Part shown: in pieces, positions 8,914 to 18,878 of the stretch
How positions within the stretch are numbered: position 1 is the stretch's first letter
Layout of the letters: every line of letters begins with the position of its first letter
Assembly: GCF_000797515.1 (NCBI RefSeq)
Contig: NZ_JSBN01000023.1
Span: 1 to 36,285, forward strand
Length of the DNA stretch: 36,285 bases
Source: Sphingomonas sp. Ant H11
GTDB taxonomy: Bacteria > Pseudomonadota > Alphaproteobacteria > Sphingomonadales > Sphingomonadaceae
Direction: 5' to 3'
Notes under the pieces: model-generated
Database searches by the model: none
What the model was told of the DNA's origin: nothing
The model's input: the letters and a program-made list of their open reading frames with translations, nothing else
Position numbers and translations under genes: made by a program

Positions 8914-9068
8914 ATGTTCTTTGGGCGAGGCAAGCGATTTACGGCCTGAGCAACTATGTGCGGAAGCTGGATATTAAGCCGGATCGCTTCTGGAAAGCCA
9001 AATCCATCTACACCACAAGAACAAGATTACGTACTAGATGCAATTTTATACAAATAAATAACGTCTAA
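8914..9068 (+). CDS. small ORF facing the MerR gene, frameshifted and probably truncated
   Basis: Downstream of the MerR operator, GGGAGG precedes an ATG at 8914. As sequenced the frame closes after 11 codons at 8949. Restoring one G (AAGCG to AAGGCG near 8933) opens a 51-residue frame beginning MFFGRGKAIYGLSNYVRK and continuing through DIKPDRFWKAKSIY to a stop at 9068. The first ~33 codons have the base composition of the core genome; the remainder is AT-rich. This suggests the 5' end of an older gene joined to foreign DNA near 9015. I do not recognise the protein. The position makes it the natural target of the MerR regulator. Confidence 0.4.
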
Positions 9069-9147
9069 ATGCATTGAAAATAATAATTTTATATCGAAAA
9101 TACAATTTAATTGAATATAATTACGGCATATAATATGAAATTCTCAT

Positions 9148-9588
9148 TTATAATCTTGATTTGCGCGTCCACCCTCCAAGCAGATAGCCTAGCGCAGTAA
9201 CGGCCAAAGCTCCAACGAGCCATCTAAAATCTACACCAGATGCCTTGTCATGAATGACCGCCCAAACAACTAATATTAAAAGAGTTAAAGTAATTGTTGA
9301 AGCAACAATACTTCTAAGCCAATCTAAACCTCTGGTATGAATTTCCGTTGCATTGAAAGCTTTCATAAGCCAATTCGCGAACGGCTGAAAATTTTGAAAA
9401 AGTTGCAACTCTTTCAATAACTCATGCCCTACAACATAATGTGCATTATATACGGATCCGTCATACGTCCAAACCCTCCAAACTGTATACGGCCCCAAAA
9501 CAGCCGGCCCCTCAACCTCAGCTCTTTGAGGCTCTTCTCCGGTTTGGCTAGCAACAAATTCTTCAATCTGCTTAAATGTCCAAGACAT
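9148..9588 (-). CDS. hypothetical membrane protein, AT-rich
   Basis: A 146-residue protein of unknown family. The N-terminal ~95 residues are soluble-looking, with WTFKQIEEFVASQTGE at the start and a tryptophan/tyrosine-rich strand segment (VWRVWTYDGSVYNAHYVV). Two hydrophobic helices follow (SIVASTITLTLLILVVWAVI and WLVGALAVTALGYLLGG) and end in a basic tail (WTRKSRL), so both termini probably face the cytoplasm. GGTGGTG lies just upstream of the ATG. The gene and its flanks (about 9015-9830) are much more AT-rich than the surroundings, which points to horizontal acquisition. No mobility gene is nearby. Confidence 0.7.
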   Translation of the reverse strand: MSWTFKQIEEFVASQTGEEPQRAEVEGPAVLGPYTVWRVWTYDGSVYNAHYVVGHELLKELQLFQNFQPFANWLMKAFNATEIHTRGLDWLRSIVASTITLTLLILVVWAVIHDKASGVDFRWLVGALAVTALGYLLGGWTRKSRL

Positions 9589-10005
9589 TTTTCACCACCA
9601 TTGCGAATTAAAATATTGCATTAATTTACATAAAAAATGAATTTACATGATAAATTACATTAGTCAACATATATGTATAAATACTCTGATAGATGATTAT
9701 TTGCAATATTGTGTTATTTTAGTGCGAGCAACGTTCACTTTAGGAAAATCCGATATAGCTCACCCTCTAAGAAAATTGGCATCCGATTGGTTAACTGAGC
9801 AGGAGCCACAAGAGAATGGGTAAGTATCCCCCAAACCCTGTCCTACAAAACGCCCCCTCCGCTATCCTGCCACCGCTCTTTGACAGAACCAGCCGTCCCC
9901 CTTCCCCGCACACCGGGAAGCGCAGCGATCGAAGTGGAAGTTACCCCTAACTTTCCCCTAACCTTCCGCCCCGAGCCCGCAACAATATCACGCACCCTCA
10001 ACACC
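9589..10005. other. AT-rich intergenic region
   Basis: No convincing long gene. The left ~270 bases are strongly AT-rich and contain a possible 58-codon frame; from about 9830 the composition returns to core values. The presumed upstream region of the 146-residue protein is at the left edge. Confidence 0.5.
9647..9823 (+). CDS. possible small protein (58 aa)
   Basis: An open frame from ATG 9647 to TAA 9823. The C-terminal half (FTLGKSDIAHPLRKLASDWL and an acidic tail) looks protein-like, the N-terminal half less so. No ribosome binding site is visible before the ATG; an alternative start is GTG 9722 (33 residues). It could equally be the remnant of a longer imported gene. Unrecognised. Confidence 0.2.
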   Translation: MINYISQHICINTLIDDYLQYCVILVRATFTLGKSDIAHPLRKLASDWLTEQEPQENG

Positions 10006-12212
10006 CTACCGCTTCTTCCCCTGATGCCGGATGTTCGCCGGTCGCCCGCGCCGCTTGATCACGCGCGCTGGCCCCTTGCCGCGCGTTTCGCGCTCGGGGG
10101 CGGCGCCGCGTCCCTCGACCATCTCGAAGCGCAAAGCGCCCGACACCGGGTTGGCCTCGGCCAGCCGCAGCGGCAGTTTCTGGCCGCTGGCGAAGACCGT
10201 GCCGCTATGTTCGCCGACCAGCGTGCGGCTCGCTTCGTCGAAGCGGAAATACTCGCCGCCCAGATCGCGCACCGGCATCAACCCGTCGCCGCCAATCCCC
10301 TCGACCGTCGCGAAGAAGCCGAAATTGGTCACGCCGGTGATGCGCGTCTCCAGCACTTCGCCGACCTTTTCACTCAGGAAAGCCGCGACATAGCGGTCGA
10401 TCGTGTCGCGCTCGGCCTCCATCGCGCGGCGTTCGAGCATCGAGATGCTCTCGCCGATCCGCTCCATCGTCGCGGCTTCGCCTTCGGTCAGGCCGCCGGG
10501 GCCGAGCTCATACGCGGCGACCAGCGAGCGATGCACGATCAGATCGGCATAGCGCCGGATCGGCGAGGTGAAGTGGCCGTAACTGCCCAGCGCCAGCCCG
10601 AAATGCCCCATATTGGCCGACGCATAATAAGCCTGGGTCTGGGTGCGCAGCACTTGCTCCATGATCTGCGGGCGCGCGTCGCTGTCGATCACTTTGTCGA
10701 GGATCTGGTTGAAGGTCTTCGGCCGCACCACCTGGCCGAGCGCGAACTCGATGCCATAGGTTTTGAGATAGTCCTTCAGCGCAACCAGTTTCTCGCGGCT
10801 CGGCTGTTCGTGGACGCGGTACATGACCGGCGCCTTCTTCGCCTCCAGCGCCTTGGCTGCGGCGACGTTGGCGGCGATCATATAATCCTCGATCAACTTA
10901 TGCGCATCGAGCCGCTCGCGCGGGGCGACCGACAGGATGCGGCCCTTCTCGTCGAGCACGACGCGGCGTTCGGGCAAGTCCAGATCGAGCGGCGCGCGCG
11001 CGGCGCGGGCCTTGGACAGCGCCTTCCAGCAGCCCCACAGCGGGAGGGGAGCATTGCCGCATCCACCATCGCCTGCGCATCCTCATAAGCGAGGTTCGCC
11101 GCGATCCGCACCACCGCACGGGTGAAGCGCCACGATTTCAGCGCGCCGCCTTTGCTCACCTGCAAATGGCAGACCAGCGCCGCGCGATCGACGCCTTCCT
11201 TCAGCGAGCACATCTCCGCCGACAGGCTTTCGGGCAGCATCGGCACCACCCGATCGGGGAAATAGACGCTGTTGCCGCGCCGCCGCGCCTCGCGGTCGAG
11301 GCTCGATCCGGGGCGGACGTAGAACGACACGTCGGCGATCGCGACGATCGCCTTCCACCCGCCGTCATTGGATGGGTCGTCATCGGGTGCGGCCCACACC
11401 GCATCGTCATGGTCGCGCGCATCGGCCGGATCGATCGCGACGATCGGCAGATGGCGGAGGTCTTCGCGTTTGTCCCCCAAAGGCAACGCCGCCACACGCA
11501 CCGCTTCCTCCAGCGTCTCCGCCGAGAACACGTCGGGAATCCCCAGCTTGTGGATCGCGATCAGCGAGAAGCTGCGCGGCGCGAACGGGTCGCCCAACAC
11601 TTGCGTCACGCGCACGGTGATGCGCGGCGGGCGCCCGGCTTTTTCGGCCAGCACCAGATCGCCGACCTGCGCTGCGCCCGCATCGGACACCTGGAATTCG
11701 CGGCGTTCCTTCTTCTCCACCCCCTGCAGCCACAGCGTCGCGCCCTCCTGCCGCAGCACGCCGAGCACGAGTTCCTCGCCCTTGGGCAGCGTCTTCATCG
11801 GGTGCGCGATCCAGCCCTTGCCCGCTTCCTCGGTGCGCGCAAGGATGCGGTCGCCCACACCCAGCGCGCCTTGCTTGCGCTCGCGCACGCGCAGCTTTGG
11901 CGCGGGCGTTTCGGCCTCCCAGCGTTCGGGCACGGCCCAGGCGGTGCCGCTATCGTCGACATCGGCAATGCGCAGCACCGTCACCTTGGGCAAGCCGCCA
12001 AGTTTGTGGAAGGCGCGGCCGGGGGCGCTGTCGATCAACCCCTCATCGGCCATGTCCTTCAGCAGCGCCTTCAGCAGGATCTTGTCCTGCGCGGTCAGCC
12101 CGAAGGCGCGCGCAATCTCGCGCTTGCCCGCCGGGGTCGGCGAGGCGGAGATGAAATCGAGGATCTGCTCGCGGGTCGGCAGGCCGGGCGTGCGCTTTAT
12201 CGGTTTGGGCAT
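10006..12212 (-). CDS. rnr: ribonuclease R, one frameshift as sequenced
   Basis: A 3'-5' exoribonuclease of about 735 residues once one base is restored. Domains in order: N-terminal winged helix (TREQILDFI...), cold-shock-like domains, the RNB catalytic domain with the metal-binding block DPADARDHDDAVW near residue 260, and an S1 domain over the last ~100 residues, ending in a basic tail. The frame breaks near 11040-11060, between QAMVDA and LWGCWKALSKARAARAPL; restoring a G (GCGGC to GCGGGC) joins the two halves. ATG 12212 (MPKPIKRTPGLPTREQ) is chosen over 12260 because the family similarity starts there. Upstream on the same strand lies the TonB receptor, separated by a terminator-like hairpin. 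RNase R is normally conserved, so the lesion is probably technical. Confidence 0.92.
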
Positions 12213-12247
12213 CGGCCTAGCGATACGCCACACGCGGCCAAACGGCA

Positions 12248-12281
12248 AAGGGCCCGCCACCCCGCAGGATGACGGGCCCTT
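12248..12281 (-). terminator. hairpin between the TonB receptor and rnr
   Basis: A perfect 9-bp inverted repeat (AAGGGCCCG at 12248-12256, complement at 12273-12281) with a 16-base loop starts 19 bases after the receptor stop. There is only a weak T-run on the minus strand, so it may be an inefficient terminator or a processing hairpin. Confidence 0.55.
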
Positions 12282-12300
12282 GCCCCCCGACCGCTGTCGT

Positions 12301-15119
12301 TCAGAACTTGCCGCGCAGCGTCACGCCGTAGGTGCGCGGCTCGGCCAGAAATGCCGAAATTGTCTGGTTCGCCGTGCCGCCAAAGGCCTGGACGTTGGCG
12401 ACGCTGTTCGATCCCTGGAAGGGCGTGCTGAACGCGACCTGCTCATATTGCGTATTGGTCAAATTCTGCGCCCACAGTTCGATCGCCCACTGCTCCTTGG
12501 GGCCACGGATGCCGACGCGGGCATTGACCGTGGTGAAGCCGTCCTGCTTCTTTTCCGGGAACAGGTCGGAGCCGGTGTTATAATCGCTGGTGGTACGCTG
12601 ATCGACATAGATCAACCCCGACAGGCCCGAACTGCCCAAACGCGGCGTCCAGGCGATGCTGCTGGTCACGACATTGCGCGGCGCGTTGGACAAGGCCTGC
12701 CCCGGCAACAGGAACAACGCTGGGTCCAAGGGTGCCCCGGTATTGCGCCCGACCAAATTGTTGCGGAACTTGGTATCGGCCAGCGTATAGCCGGCGGTGA
12801 ACGCCACGTTGCGGGTCGGGTAGATCGCCGCCTCGACTTCCACACCGCGCGTCCGCACGCCGGGCCGGACATTGTTGGGATCGCACGCCCCGGTCGACGC
12901 CGATGCATCGCGGTCCGCGCCCGCCAGATCGGTCGAGCAGGAGTCGATATTCTGCACCAGGAACACCGAACCGTTGAAGGTGTTGAGCTGGAAGTCCTTA
13001 AAGTCCTGCTGGAACGCCGCGACGTTCAGGTTGAAGCGGCGGCTGGTATATTTCACGCCGACTTCATAGGCGTTTACCTTCTCGGCATCGAACTGGAGGT
13101 TCGCCGTACCAAAGCCAGCGCCGCGCCCGCCAAACTGGCGCGGATCGGTCGGCGAGAAGATCGGCTGGCCCAGCGCCGAACGGTCGAGGTTGAAGCCGCC
13201 CGCCTTATAGCCGCGCGAATAGCTGGCATAGGTCAGCACGCCCGTAGTCGGCTTCCACGACAGCACCGCCGTGCCCGTGAACTCGCCTTCCTTGCGCTTG
13301 TCGCTGAGCTTCAAGGCATTGAGCGCCGAACTGGAATTGCCTTGGCACGTCAAATTGACAACGCCCGCTGCCAGCGATTGCAGCGAGGCCGGCAACGCTG
13401 CCGCACCTCCGGTCAGGAACGGGGCGAAGAACGCCTGCTGGGCCGGGCAGACGGTGTTGGTGTTGTTGAAATCGGCGCGGAACGTCTTCTCTTCATGCGT
13501 GTAGCGCAGGCCCAACGTCAGATCGAGCGTCGGGGTGATGTGCACGATATTGTGCGTGAAAAAGGCGAAGTTGCGGCTGCGCTGATAGTAATTGGCGTTG
13601 TTGTCGCCGACATTGTTGACCGTGCTGAGCGTGTTGAGCCCGTTGATGAAGATCGGTGCAGCCGCCCCGAACGCCCCGGTCAACGTGGCGATACCGGTCG
13701 GGCTGAGACAGCCCGGTGCGCTGGGGTTACGCAGAACTGCAGCGGCGTTGATCGTCGCGACCAGACGGCACGCGGCAAACGCCCCATATTGCGAGCCGAA
13801 TTTGAGGTTGTCGCGAACCGTTAGATCTTCATTGGAGAAATAGCCGCCAACGAGCCAGTCGAGCCGATCCTTGAACAGCGATCCCTGCAGTCGAAGCTCT
13901 TGCGAAAACGTCTTGAACTGGCGGAAGGAATTGCCGTCCGCAGCGCGATACAGCAAATCGATGTTGCTGTAATCGACGTCGCCGGGGGCCTCTGCCTTAT
14001 ACTCGCGATAGGCGGTGATCGACGTCAACGCGACATCACCGATCTTCCAGTTGATTTCGCCGGAGATGCCGCCATCGGTGGTCTTGCCACGGAAGCTGCG
14101 GCCCGGCGTATCGGAGGTCAGGCGGTTATAGGGCGTCATGTTCGCCGGATAAACGCCGCCCGGAAACACCGCGCCCATGCTGGTCATCACGTCGGTGATG
14201 CGGTTGGTCCGGCTGGCATAATCATGTTCGGGGTTGGTCCCCGCCGCACCCGGCGTCGGATCATAGGTTTCCACCGTCGAAACATAGACGGCGGCGCAGC
14301 AGGATTCGACGCGGTGCGTATAATCCCCGATCAAACGCACCGACAGGTCTGCGGTGGGTTGATAGAGCAACTGCCCGCGTACGAAATAGCGATCGCGATT
14401 GTTGAGCCGCTGGCCCGTCACCGCATCGGTGTAGAAGCCGTCGCGCTTCGAATACACGCCATCGAGCCGCGCGGCGATCGTTTCGGTGATCGGGCCCGTG
14501 ATGCTGCCCGAGGCGCGTACCGCATTGTAATTGCCATAGGTCAGCTCGCCATTGGCCCCAAAGGTAAAGCTCGGAGCCTTGGTGATGATGTTGAGCAAGC
14601 CCGCGCTGGCATTGCGCCCGAACAGCGTTCCCTGCGGACCGCGCAGCACTTCGATCCGGTCGATTTCACCGAGATCGTTGAGGCCAGCCCCGGTGCGGCT
14701 GCGATAGACGCCGTCGATGAAAGTCGCGACCGAGCTTTCCAGGCCGGGATTGTCGCCCACCGTGCCGATGCCGCGGATGCGCGCAGAACCGTTCGCTTCC
14801 GATCCGGTCGAAGACACGAGCAAGGATGGTGCGAGCTGGTTAAGCTGGCGGATGTCGTTCGCGCCTGAATTGGACAGCGACGCCGACGAAACCGCCGACA
14901 CCGCCAGCGGCACGTCCGACAGCAGCGAATTGCGGCGCGTCGCCGTCACGATGATGTCGCGGGTGGGTTCGTCCGCCGTATCGGCCGCCGCCGGAGCTTG
15001 GCGGCTTCCGGCGACGACGACGGCACCCCGGTTGCAGGCGCGGTCTGCGCCGATGCTGGCATGGCAATCCCAAGCGCAAGCGCGGACATGGCACATGCAG
15101 ACAACAAGGCGTTCGTCAT
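12301..15119 (-). CDS. TonB-dependent outer-membrane receptor, one frameshift as sequenced
   Basis: A receptor of about 939 residues after repair. The signal peptide (TNALLSACAMSALALGIAMP then ASAQ) lies in a different frame from the rest; the break is near 14998, where AAGCTCC should probably read AAGGCTCC. The plug domain follows (DIIVTATRRNSLLSDVPLAV, IRGIGTVGDNPG, RIEVLRGPQGTLFGRNASAG), then a long beta-barrel region ending in the terminal phenylalanine (LRGKF). GGGGAGAG precedes ATG 15119. Such receptors import siderophores, vitamins, sugars or aromatic compounds with TonB energy. No ferric or cobalamin regulatory element was seen upstream, and the neighbouring acyl-CoA genes suggest an organic-acid or lipid-like ligand; that is inference. 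Confidence 0.92.
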
Positions 15120-15340
15120 ATCTCTCTCCCCGAAGGACCAGAACACTAATCGGTTCCGTACCCTATCATCGAATTTACCCGAGAACGGGGGCCGCGTCAA
15201 GCGCGGATACGTCGCAAATGACCGGCAACGTATAGGAGTTTTACGGACTTGCGACAAAAATGACACGACCGAAACGGCCAGAACGCAGCTTCGAAAATGG
15301 GTCGCTCATGGTGCAATTGCGAAAGGGGAGCGGATCCCGA

Positions 15341-16408
15341 TCAGTATCCGTTCAACCGGGCAAAGCGCTCCCGGTGAAAAGCGGCATTGCCCCACATCGT
15401 CTCCAAGATACGCGCGCGCTTGATGTAGAAGCCTGCATCATGCTCATCGGTCATGCCGATGCCGCCGTGCAGTTGAATCATCTCCCGGCTGACGAGGTGG
15501 AGCGTATCGCCCGCCACCGCCTTGGCCAGGCTGACCGCCTGGTCGACATCCGACCGCCCCGCATCGATCGCCTCCAACGCCCCTTCGACTGCCGACCGCA
15601 TCAATTCGAGCTCGGTAAACATCTTTGCCATGCGGTGCTGCAGCGCCTGGAAGGTCGAGAGCACCTGCCCGAATTGCACGCGCGTCTTCAAATAATCGTT
15701 GGTGGTGTTGAAGGCCTGCACAGCCAGGCCCAGCATTTCGGCGCACACCGCCGCAGTCGCGCGATCGACCACGCGCGCGGTGAGCGCGGTATCGCCGAGC
15801 CGTTCGGCGGGCGCGTCGGCGAAGGTGATCTGCGCGTGGCTGCGCGAATCCGTCATATGGCGTGGAGAGCGGGTCACGCCGACATCGCCGGAGACAAGAT
15901 ACAGCCCATCATCGGCGGCAACGACAAAGACGCCCGCGCTATCGCCTTCGGCGACGAACGCCTTGGTCCCGCTCAGCCTTCCGTCGACCACCTTGGTCGC
16001 GACCTTGGCCGGATCATGCACCGGCCCCTCATCGACCGCGAGCGTGGCGACCACCGCGCCGCTGGCAATGCGCGGCAACCATTCGGCCTTCGCCGTCTCG
16101 GATTCGCCCAAGACGATTGCGCTCGCCGCCGCCGACGTCGCTGCCAGTGGCGACGCCGCCAGATTGCGACCAAGCTGTTCCAGCACGAGGCCAAGCGACA
16201 GATAGCCAAAGGCAGTCCCGCCAAAAGCCTCGGGAATGACGATACCGGCCACCCCCATTTCGGACAGCGCTTGCCACGCCGCCGCATCATAACCCGCGCT
16301 CGGTGCGGCCGCGCGCATCTTGCGGAAGGCGGTCACGGGCGATTCATTGTCGGACCACTCGCGCACCATGTCGCGGAGCATCGTTTGTTCGTCGTTGAGT
16401 ACGGCCAT
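15341..16408 (-). CDS. acyl-CoA dehydrogenase family protein (small subunit type)
   Basis: A 355-residue flavoprotein-type protein. The N-terminal helical domain, middle strand domain and C-terminal helical domain are all recognisable; the C-terminal block QLHGGIGMTDEHDAGFYIKR is typical of the smaller partner in two-subunit acyl-CoA dehydrogenases. The middle domain is less conserved than usual. ATG 16408 (MAVLNDEQ) is chosen because the upstream in-frame extension is low-complexity. It follows the second dehydrogenase gene by 105 bases on the same strand and is likely its partner. It oxidises an acyl-CoA to the enoyl-CoA; the substrate is unknown. Confidence 0.9.
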   Translation of the reverse strand: MAVLNDEQTMLRDMVREWSDNESPVTAFRKMRAAAPSAGYDAAAWQALSEMGVAGIVIPEAFGGTAFGYLSLGLVLEQLGRNLAASPLAATSAAASAIVLGESETAKAEWLPRIASGAVVATLAVDEGPVHDPAKVATKVVDGRLSGTKAFVAEGDSAGVFVVAADDGLYLVSGDVGVTRSPRHMTDSRSHAQITFADAPAERLGDTALTARVVDRATAAVCAEMLGLAVQAFNTTNDYLKTRVQFGQVLSTFQALQHRMAKMFTELELMRSAVEGALEAIDAGRSDVDQAVSLAKAVAGDTLHLVSREMIQLHGGIGMTDEHDAGFYIKRARILETMWGNAAFHRERFARLNGY

Positions 16409-16513
16409 CTCGCGGTCCCCGTTTTGTGATGGGTGAAACGGGGGAGGATGGCTTCTGCCGTCCTTCACCCCGCCCCTCTCCGGCCCGCCGCAGTTGCGGC
16501 AGCCTATCTGGAA

Positions 16514-17731
16514 TTACTGGTGATCGAGCATCCCGAGGATGCGCTTCGAAATCACGTTGTTCTGGATCTCGGTCGACCCGCCATAGATCGACACCGCCTT
16601 GCCCCACAGCCAGGTGCGCGTCTGGGTCAGTTCGTCCTCACTGAAGCCCTCGCCCTCCCAGCCCAGCCCGGCCATGCCCATGATCTCGATCGACAGCTCC
16701 GCGCGTTCCTGCGTGATGCGCGCGCCGACATTCTTCATGATCGAGGTCGCCGCCGACGGCCCCTGGTTCGACTTGGCTTCCAGCGCGGCACGGCGCAGCG
16801 TCAGCGCGAAGGCGCGGCTGTCCATCTCATGCCGCACGATGCGCATGCGCAAATCGCTGTCGGGCACGCGGCCCTGCTCATCCGCGCCGCGATATTCCTT
16901 GGCCAGCGCCCCCATCGCCTTGCCCGCGAACAGCCGCGAGGCACCGCCGCCGCCCGACAGGCTGTTACGCTCATGCTGGAGCAGCCGCGTGCCGATCTCC
17001 CAGCCCTGCCCCTCGCGCCCCACGAGATTTTCCTTGGGCACCTTCACATTGGTGAAGAAGGTTTCGCAAAACGGCGACTGGCCCGAAATCATGCGAATCG
17101 GCTTCACCTCGACGCCGGGCGAAGTCATGTCGAGCAGCAGGAAGCTGATGCCGCCGTGCTTTTGCGATTTGTCGGTGCGCACCAGCGCGAAGCATTTGTC
17201 GGCCCACTGCCCGCCCGACGTCCAGGTCTTTTGCCCGTTGACGATATAATGGTCGCCCGCGTCCTCGGCGAAGGTCTGCACATTGGCGAGGTCCGACCCG
17301 GCATTGGGCTCGGAATAGCCCTGGCACCAGCGCACCTCACCCTTGGCGATAGCCGGGATATGTTCGTGCTTCTGCGCCTCGCTGCCATATTCGAGCAGCG
17401 TCGGGCCGAACATCATCACGCCCATGCCGCCAATCGGGTTCCACGCGCCAATCCGCGCCATTTCCTCCTGCAGGACGCGGATTTCGGCCTTGTCGAGCCC
17501 ACCGCCGCCATAAGCCTTGGGCCAGCCGGGAACACCCCAGCCCTTTTCGCCCATTGCGGCCTTCCAGGCGATTTCATCTGCGGACAGTTCGGTTGGGCCT
17601 TCGAGCGCGGACAGGGCATTGTCCTTGCCCTTGAGCGCAGGCGGGAAGTTGGCGGCAAGCCAGGCGCGGGCCGTCTGGCGGAACTCGTCAAGCGCGGTCG
17701 CTGGAGCGTCGAGTTCGGGCGCAGTCGCCAT
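16514..17731 (-). CDS. acyl-CoA dehydrogenase family protein (large subunit type)
   Basis: A 405-residue acyl-CoA dehydrogenase. Conserved segments include RWCQGYSEPNAGSDLA and the FAD-contact block QKTWTSGGQWAD. The C-terminal signature is SIYGGSTEIQNNVISKRILG. The position of the classical catalytic glutamate (YEGT) reads YGGS, as in members whose base lies elsewhere or in heteromeric enzymes. ATG 17731 begins MATAPELDAPATALDEF. It is the first gene of a two-gene unit with the 355-residue paralogue, and divergent from the glutathione transferase. Confidence 0.92.
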   Translation of the reverse strand: MATAPELDAPATALDEFRQTARAWLAANFPPALKGKDNALSALEGPTELSADEIAWKAAMGEKGWGVPGWPKAYGGGGLDKAEIRVLQEEMARIGAWNPIGGMGVMMFGPTLLEYGSEAQKHEHIPAIAKGEVRWCQGYSEPNAGSDLANVQTFAEDAGDHYIVNGQKTWTSGGQWADKCFALVRTDKSQKHGGISFLLLDMTSPGVEVKPIRMISGQSPFCETFFTNVKVPKENLVGREGQGWEIGTRLLQHERNSLSGGGGASRLFAGKAMGALAKEYRGADEQGRVPDSDLRMRIVRHEMDSRAFALTLRRAALEAKSNQGPSAATSIMKNVGARITQERAELSIEIMGMAGLGWEGEGFSEDELTQTRTWLWGKAVSIYGGSTEIQNNVISKRILGMLDHQ

Positions 17732-17960
17732 AAAACCTGTCCTTGCTGATAAAATCTGAAGATTGGGTATGGCGAAGCGATGCCACAGAATGGGCGTCGT
17801 GAAAAGCGTTATTGGGCGCGTTGCAGCGATCGCCCGTTCGGTAAGGCGGCACCGGGCCGCGACGCTTCAGGCCGCAATCGGCACCGGCATTGTTGCCCGG
17901 CGCAGTTGCGGACGCGTAGCGGCTCCCCATCTCCCGCGTGACGCAAGAGGAGCTTGGCGC

Positions 17961-18656
17961 ATGATCGACCTGCATTACTGGCCCACGCCGAACGGCCACA
18001 AAATCACGCTATTTCTGGAGGAGGCCGGGGTCGAGTATCGCATCATTCCGGTCAACATCGGCGCAGGCGACCAATTCCAGCCGGATTTCCTGAAGATCGC
18101 GCCCAACAACCGTATGCCCGCAATCATCGATCACGACCCCGCCGATGGTGGCGAGCCGATCGCGATCTTCGAATCGGGGGCGATCCTGCTCTATCTGGCC
18201 GACAAATATGGCGCGTTCATCGGCGCGGACTTGCGCAGCCGCACCGAGACGATTCAGTGGCTGATGTGGCAGATGGGTGGATTGGGGCCGATGCTCGGGC
18301 AGAACCATCACTTCAGCGGCTATGCCCCTGAAAAAATTCCTTATGCGATCGATCGTTATGTCAAGGAAACCAATCGCTTATACGGCGTTCTCGATCGCCG
18401 CCTGGCCGACCGGGATTTCATCACCGGCGAATATTCGATCGCCGACATGGCCTGCTACCCCTGGATCGTGCCGTATGAACGCCAGGGCCAAAATCTCGGC
18501 GATTTCCCGAACGTGAAGCGCTGGTTCGAGGCGATCGCCGCACGCCCGCACACGATCGCCGCTTATGCCAAGGGGGTCGCGATCAGCGACAACAAGCCGA
18601 TGACCGAGGAGGCGAAGAAGATCCTGTTTGGGCAGACGGCAAAGGTACTGGGGTAA
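17961..18656 (+). CDS. glutathione S-transferase family protein (YghU/YfcG-like)
   Basis: A 231-residue GST. The N-terminal thioredoxin-like domain starts DLHYWPTPNGHKITLFLEE and includes NRMPAI and the glutathione-contact block FESGAILLYLADKYG; the C-terminal helical domain includes WQMGGLGPMLGQNHHF and the SIADMACYPW segment. These match nu-class GSTs such as YghU and YfcG, which have disulfide reductase or peroxidase activity. ATG 17961 follows AGAGGAG at good spacing; an in-frame upstream extension to 17763 has no domain similarity. The gene sits between the dehydrogenase pair and the CoA ligase, consistent with detoxification in the same pathway. Confidence 0.92.
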   Translation: MIDLHYWPTPNGHKITLFLEEAGVEYRIIPVNIGAGDQFQPDFLKIAPNNRMPAIIDHDPADGGEPIAIFESGAILLYLADKYGAFIGADLRSRTETIQWLMWQMGGLGPMLGQNHHFSGYAPEKIPYAIDRYVKETNRLYGVLDRRLADRDFITGEYSIADMACYPWIVPYERQGQNLGDFPNVKRWFEAIAARPHTIAAYAKGVAISDNKPMTEEAKKILFGQTAKVLG

Positions 18657-18661
18657 CGACT

Positions 18662-18793
18662 CCTCCCCGCGTCGGGGAGAGGGGGACCATGAGCATTGAG
18701 CGAGTGGTGGAGGGGGCGTGCCGCGGGCGGAACTCCCGTGGAGCCCCCTCCACCACCCGACTGACGAAGCCCCCCCTCCCCGTTCCGGGGAGG
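18662..18793. repeat. composite palindromic element
   Basis: Outer hairpins built on CCTCCCCG/CGGGGAGG at about 18662-18682 and 18775-18793 flank a perfect 14-bp inverted repeat (GTGGTGGAGGGGGC at 18704-18717, complement at 18743-18756). It begins six bases after the GST stop. It looks like a non-coding mobile repeat (BIME or MITE-like) and may terminate transcription. Confidence 0.6.
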
Positions 18794-18878
18794 ATCGATC
18801 GTTCGAACATCGCGTATGGTGTTTCCCTCTCTCTTGTTCTAGCGAATCGAAGATCGGGATTTGCTGAGAAGGGACATG

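Noticed and set aside
11368..13824. An 818-codon open frame on the plus strand
   Set aside because: It is antisense to rnr and the TonB receptor, crosses both genes, and has arginine/alanine-rich filler composition with no motifs.
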